Shown here: one piece after another, positions 60,894 to 64,000 of the stretch
Position numbering within the stretch: position 1 is the stretch's first letter
Layout of the letters: each line of letters begins with the position of its first letter
DNA from: Bathymodiolus brooksi
Lineage: Eukaryota; Mollusca; Bivalvia; Mytilida; Modiolidae
Assembly: GCA_963680875.1 (NCBI GenBank)
Contig: OY804584.1
Location: 93,122,031 to 93,186,030 of the forward strand
Direction of reading: 5' to 3'
DNA: 64,000 nucleotides
Notes under the pieces: generated by a model
Seen by the model: only the letters and a program-made list of their open reading frames with translations
What the model was told of the DNA's origin: nothing
Database searches by the model: none
Translations under genes and position numbers: made by a program

Positions 60894-61379
60894 TTAACCC
60901 CTTTGAAGTCGAATGTTTTGTTATTGATTGATCGATGTTTGATTTCATGTGAATAGTATTTAATATTACCAAGATGAAAAGGGGAGATAATAAATAGTCG
61001 TAACAAGTCGAACAAATCCACCTTTTATCATTACTGCATGCTTGACTTTCCTTAGAACGAAACGTTTTGTTTGTAGAACATATTTACTTGTAATCTAAAT
61101 GTAGAATAATACATGTGATATGTTCAAATCTGTCTTTTTATAATAAATCAATTGGAATTTAAAACCTTGTTCCACCAATATTTTGATGACATCCATCCTC
61201 TCTTTTTATTACACTCTTATAGTATAAAGTTTCTAGTTTTGATATATTTTCCAATTATACATCGGTTACTGAGGATGAAAACATTGAAAACAATTGCACT
61301 AATGATAGTTTGAAGACACCAAGCGGGTAATCAGGAGCCGTAAATCGAAGAAGGTCAGACAATGCCATGAACAATGGAA

Positions 61380-61850
61380 AAAGAAAAAAAACAATGATCT
61401 ACACAACATTACACAGAAAGCTAAAGATCGAGCAACACGAACCCCATTAGAAACCGGGGGTGAACTCATGTGCTCCTAATGAGGATAATCAGTTACACAT
61501 GTCGTACCCGTCGTCTTACTCTTGTTACAAGCACAGTAATAAGTCATGAATGAGGAAAGGATCGGATTGTGATGTGGTAATTTATGATACCAATATTCAG
61601 TAACGGTTAACCAGGTTATGGTGGCGACCGTACAACTTTCGAAGTGATGACTTCAACTTAGCCAATAGGAACCCTTGGTTCCGTAATTTACTAGCAGCAA
61701 CCCTCCATCAAGGATCATGATAGGGATGTTGCTACATATAAAGGGAAAGCTCACAATGGGAAAATTGAAATCATCTCTTTTGTCGTAAAGTTTTAGTTCT
61801 TAATCGAACCTCGCTGTCAATTTCGAGGTATAGGTCAAGGCATGGAGCAG
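61380..61850 (-). mobile_element. Penelope-like relic, unit C copy
   Basis: Near-identical to 430-900. Confidence 0.5.
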
Positions 61851-62171
61851 ATATATGTGAGTTACAAAATCACCACAATTAACATTATTTAATGAAAGGG
61901 CATCATCTATATAGCGGGTGTGAGACTAAATCATGCAGTTGTGTTAATTCCAAATTTATTTATCAACCATGCGTCCTCATTGGTAAATATGTCGTTTTGC
62001 TAAATTTAACAATACAGTTAACAACGTTGTTGTTGAATGACATATATATTATGTCCAGATTTAAAAAGAAGAGATAGTCAACTTTTCAAAGTCCATCTTT
62101 TTTTTACAGATATCACAATACATATGGTTTATCTATTCAACCTCTAAATACCACACCCATCAATATATAAC

Positions 62172-62665
62172 CGCATCGGTGGTGTAATGGTTAGCATGCA
62201 CGATCTGAGAGCGGTAGATCTTTGGTTCGAGCCCCGCCCTAGTCAAACCAAAGACTATAAAATTGGTATTTGTTGCTTCTCCGCTAAGCACGCTTCACTA
62301 AAGATCATCTCTTTCAAAAAAATTATTGATTCAGGTCTGTATACATGGGAAAATGGAAACTACTGCTCATTACTTGCTGCACTGTCCAAATTATAGATTT
62401 ATTAGGCTTGGTTTGATTCATGGTGCTTAACGCCACCTTCAACAATATTTCAGCTATATCGTGGCGTCAGTTTTATTGGTGGAGGAAACGGAGTAACCGG
62501 AGAAAATCACTTACCTGTCGCAAGTCACTAACAAACTTTATCACATAATGTTGTATCGAGTACACCTTGCCTGAGCGGGGTTCGAACTTACAACGTTGAT
62601 GGTGATAGGCACTGATTGCATAGGTAATTGTAAATTCAACTATCATACGATCACGACCACGATGG
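62172..62665. mobile_element. SINE pair, unit C copy
   Basis: Type 1 head (62172-62305, plus) and type 2 copy (62419-62665, minus), matching 1222-1715. Confidence 0.65.
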
Positions 62666-63369
62666 TGCCTCAAATTTATTAGGAACGAAACCATATATGG
62701 TACCATCGATGCACAGTCTTTATATTTGCAACAGCAGCAAAATGAAAATGAAAACAGATTGGTATTTGAAACTGTGTCAAAGTATATTGCGAGAACAAAA
62801 TGATTTGATTGAACAAAAATGTGGAAAGGAATTGAATGCACATATTGGGTTGTAGACTATGAGGATAGTGTGTGACAGCTCCGTCTGTGTAATTCCGATC
62901 TAAAAACATGTATATTTTGTTTCAATTTAACCTGCAATTGCCTTTCTACTCCCCCCAATCATGATAATTCTACTTACCACTCTTGACCTATGTTATCAAT
63001 ATCTAATTAGGGAGACAGATTTACATAAGTTTTATATCTTGTTTTATGAATCCCATAGAACATATATATATCTAAATACATGTAATTGTATGCTGAAATT
63101 TCATGAAATAAATATTGTTTAAATTAAAACTAACAGGGGCCACCTGAGCGTCCTTCAGATGCTCAGTGAAGATTGTGATGATATCGATAAATTTACAAAA
63201 TCAGTTGGAGGTTTAATAATGAAAAGTTAACACTAAAATTCCAAGTGGGTTTCTGGATTTATTCGAACGTAGTTTTGTACACATAAACCCTTGCTATCAG
63301 ACAAAAGAATTGCTGTCCTTTGTGGTCTTTTGGGTGGGTTAGGTCTTTTTTCACAATTTGATATGAATT

Positions 63370-63618
63370 AGGGACCGACCATTTAACTTGAAAGGGGGGG
63401 GGGGATGAATGGTTTTTTGTTTCGTTCAGAAATTTTTGGTAGAATATTTATTTTTCCAGAATATAACATTAGGTTATATGACAAAAACTCTGAATCAGAT
63501 TATTTTTTTTCTACACCAAAATCAGAATATTTTTTTCAGCAACATTGGGAATCAGAATATTTTTTTCAGGAAAAAAACCATACCCCACCCCTCCTTTCAA
63601 GTTAAATGGTCGTTCCCT
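63370..63618 (+). mobile_element. GGGACCGACC MITE, unit C copy
   Basis: Same as 2420-2670 apart from two fewer bases in the G run. Confidence 0.75.
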
Positions 63619-63703
63619 TATGAAATATGAATTTTACCACTTAGCTCGACTTTCGGGGAACGAATCAGTAAACAATAATATCAAATATATATTCGTCTCC
63701 AAC

Positions 63704-63943
63704 TAAAAAAATATTCTGATTCCCAATGTTGCTGAAAAAAATATTCTAGTTTTGGTGGAGAAAAAAAAAATAATCTGATTCAGAGTTTTTGTCATATAAC
63801 CTAATGTTGAATTCTGGAAAAAAAATTGCGCTTTGCGCGACAAAAAAAATAAATATTCTAACTCTTGTGTTGTCCGAAATAAAATTTCTGAACGAAACAA
63901 AAAACCATAGCCCCCCCCCCTTAAAGTTAAATGGTCGGTCCCT
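63704..63943 (-). mobile_element. Truncated reverse MITE, unit C copy
   Basis: Same breakpoint as 2756-2996, which shows that C shares the A-type deletion. LINE RT sequence starts just after it and is cut by the end of the window. Confidence 0.7.
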
Positions 63944-64000
63944 ATGTAATAGCACAAACAGATGTAATTTAATAAAAGATGTTACCAAAAACATGACGAA

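Larger units (their letters stand above)
34547..60950. repeat. Segmental duplication unit B
   Basis: Second tandem copy, 26404 bp. It is collinear with A from about 40.5 kb to the end, with offsets of 26271 to 27652 bases that change at each insertion or deletion. B-specific material includes the 5' part of a LINE (37290-37818), a MITE at 51624-51998 and about 0.9 kb at 53120-54035. It lacks A's 5540-10830 and carries A's 10835-12287 block inverted. By eye it differs from A more than C does. Confidence 0.93.
60951..64000. repeat. Segmental duplication unit C (cut by window end)
   Basis: Base 60951 corresponds to base 1. Both A and C have the same breakpoint into the reverse MITE copy (2756 and 63704) and both continue into the LINE reverse transcriptase at the point where the window stops. 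I noticed only about five substitutions plus poly-G length changes against A. For example, A has gtcagtcaat where C has gtcagacaat. C is therefore much closer to A than to the adjacent unit B. Confidence 0.93.

Noticed and set aside
60186..60972. Frames of 168-180 residues over the unit B minisatellite
   Set aside because: Same reason as for unit A. Three different frames are open at once.
1..64000. CRISPR array, operon or prokaryotic gene cluster
   Set aside because: Spliced exons, SINEs, LINEs and MITEs show that this is a eukaryotic genome. The tandem repeats have no unique spacers between identical units.

Overview
The window is eukaryotic, AT-rich, intron-containing and dominated by transposable-element remains. 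The repeat types point to a bivalve mollusc, most likely a mussel (Mytilus-like). They include tRNA-derived SINEs ending in a GTGGCGTTAAACACCA-like core, a pearl/Helentron-like element with a ~165-bp core repeat, a GGAC microsatellite and a terminal hairpin, and reverse-transcriptase relics with the PAYGVYISQLIRY signature. The organism is inferred, because no species-diagnostic gene is present.

The main structure is a large tandem segmental duplication. Unit A is 1-34546, unit B is 34547-60950 (26404 bp) and unit C starts at 60951 and runs off the window. C matches A almost base for base, while B differs from A by a percent or so plus many indels. A and B are collinear from about 14.2 kb (A) and 40.5 kb (B) onward. 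Near the left end they differ strongly: A has about 5.3 kb (5540-10830) that B lacks, B carries the 10.8-12.3 kb block of A in inverted orientation, and the two units keep different halves of the same LINE. An A-B-A' order can be a real tandem array or two haplotypes of one locus joined by the assembler.

The only gene I can assemble with confidence is a three-exon Ly6/uPAR-domain gene in unit A (exons 25181-25256, 30512-30670, 31825-32084; 164 aa). It has a signal peptide, twelve cysteines after it ending in a CN, and a hydrophobic GPI-type tail. The same gene in unit B (52115-58661) keeps all splice sites but has an in-frame TAA in exon 2. Intron 1 of the A copy holds a 1121-bp foldback transposon with a clean 8-bp target-site duplication, and B preserves the empty site.

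Everything else I can name is repetitive: LINE fragments (RT and C-terminal zinc-knuckle parts), Penelope-like RT fragments and 3' tails, at least two SINE families, several MITE/foldback families, a 33-bp minisatellite at the end of each unit, a 37-bp minisatellite and a 496-bp inverted repeat present in both units. Two candidate orphan exons (5937-6116; 40144-40273 with frameshifted relatives in A) are reported with low confidence. Most long open frames in the window are AT-rich chance frames or minisatellite translations, not genes.
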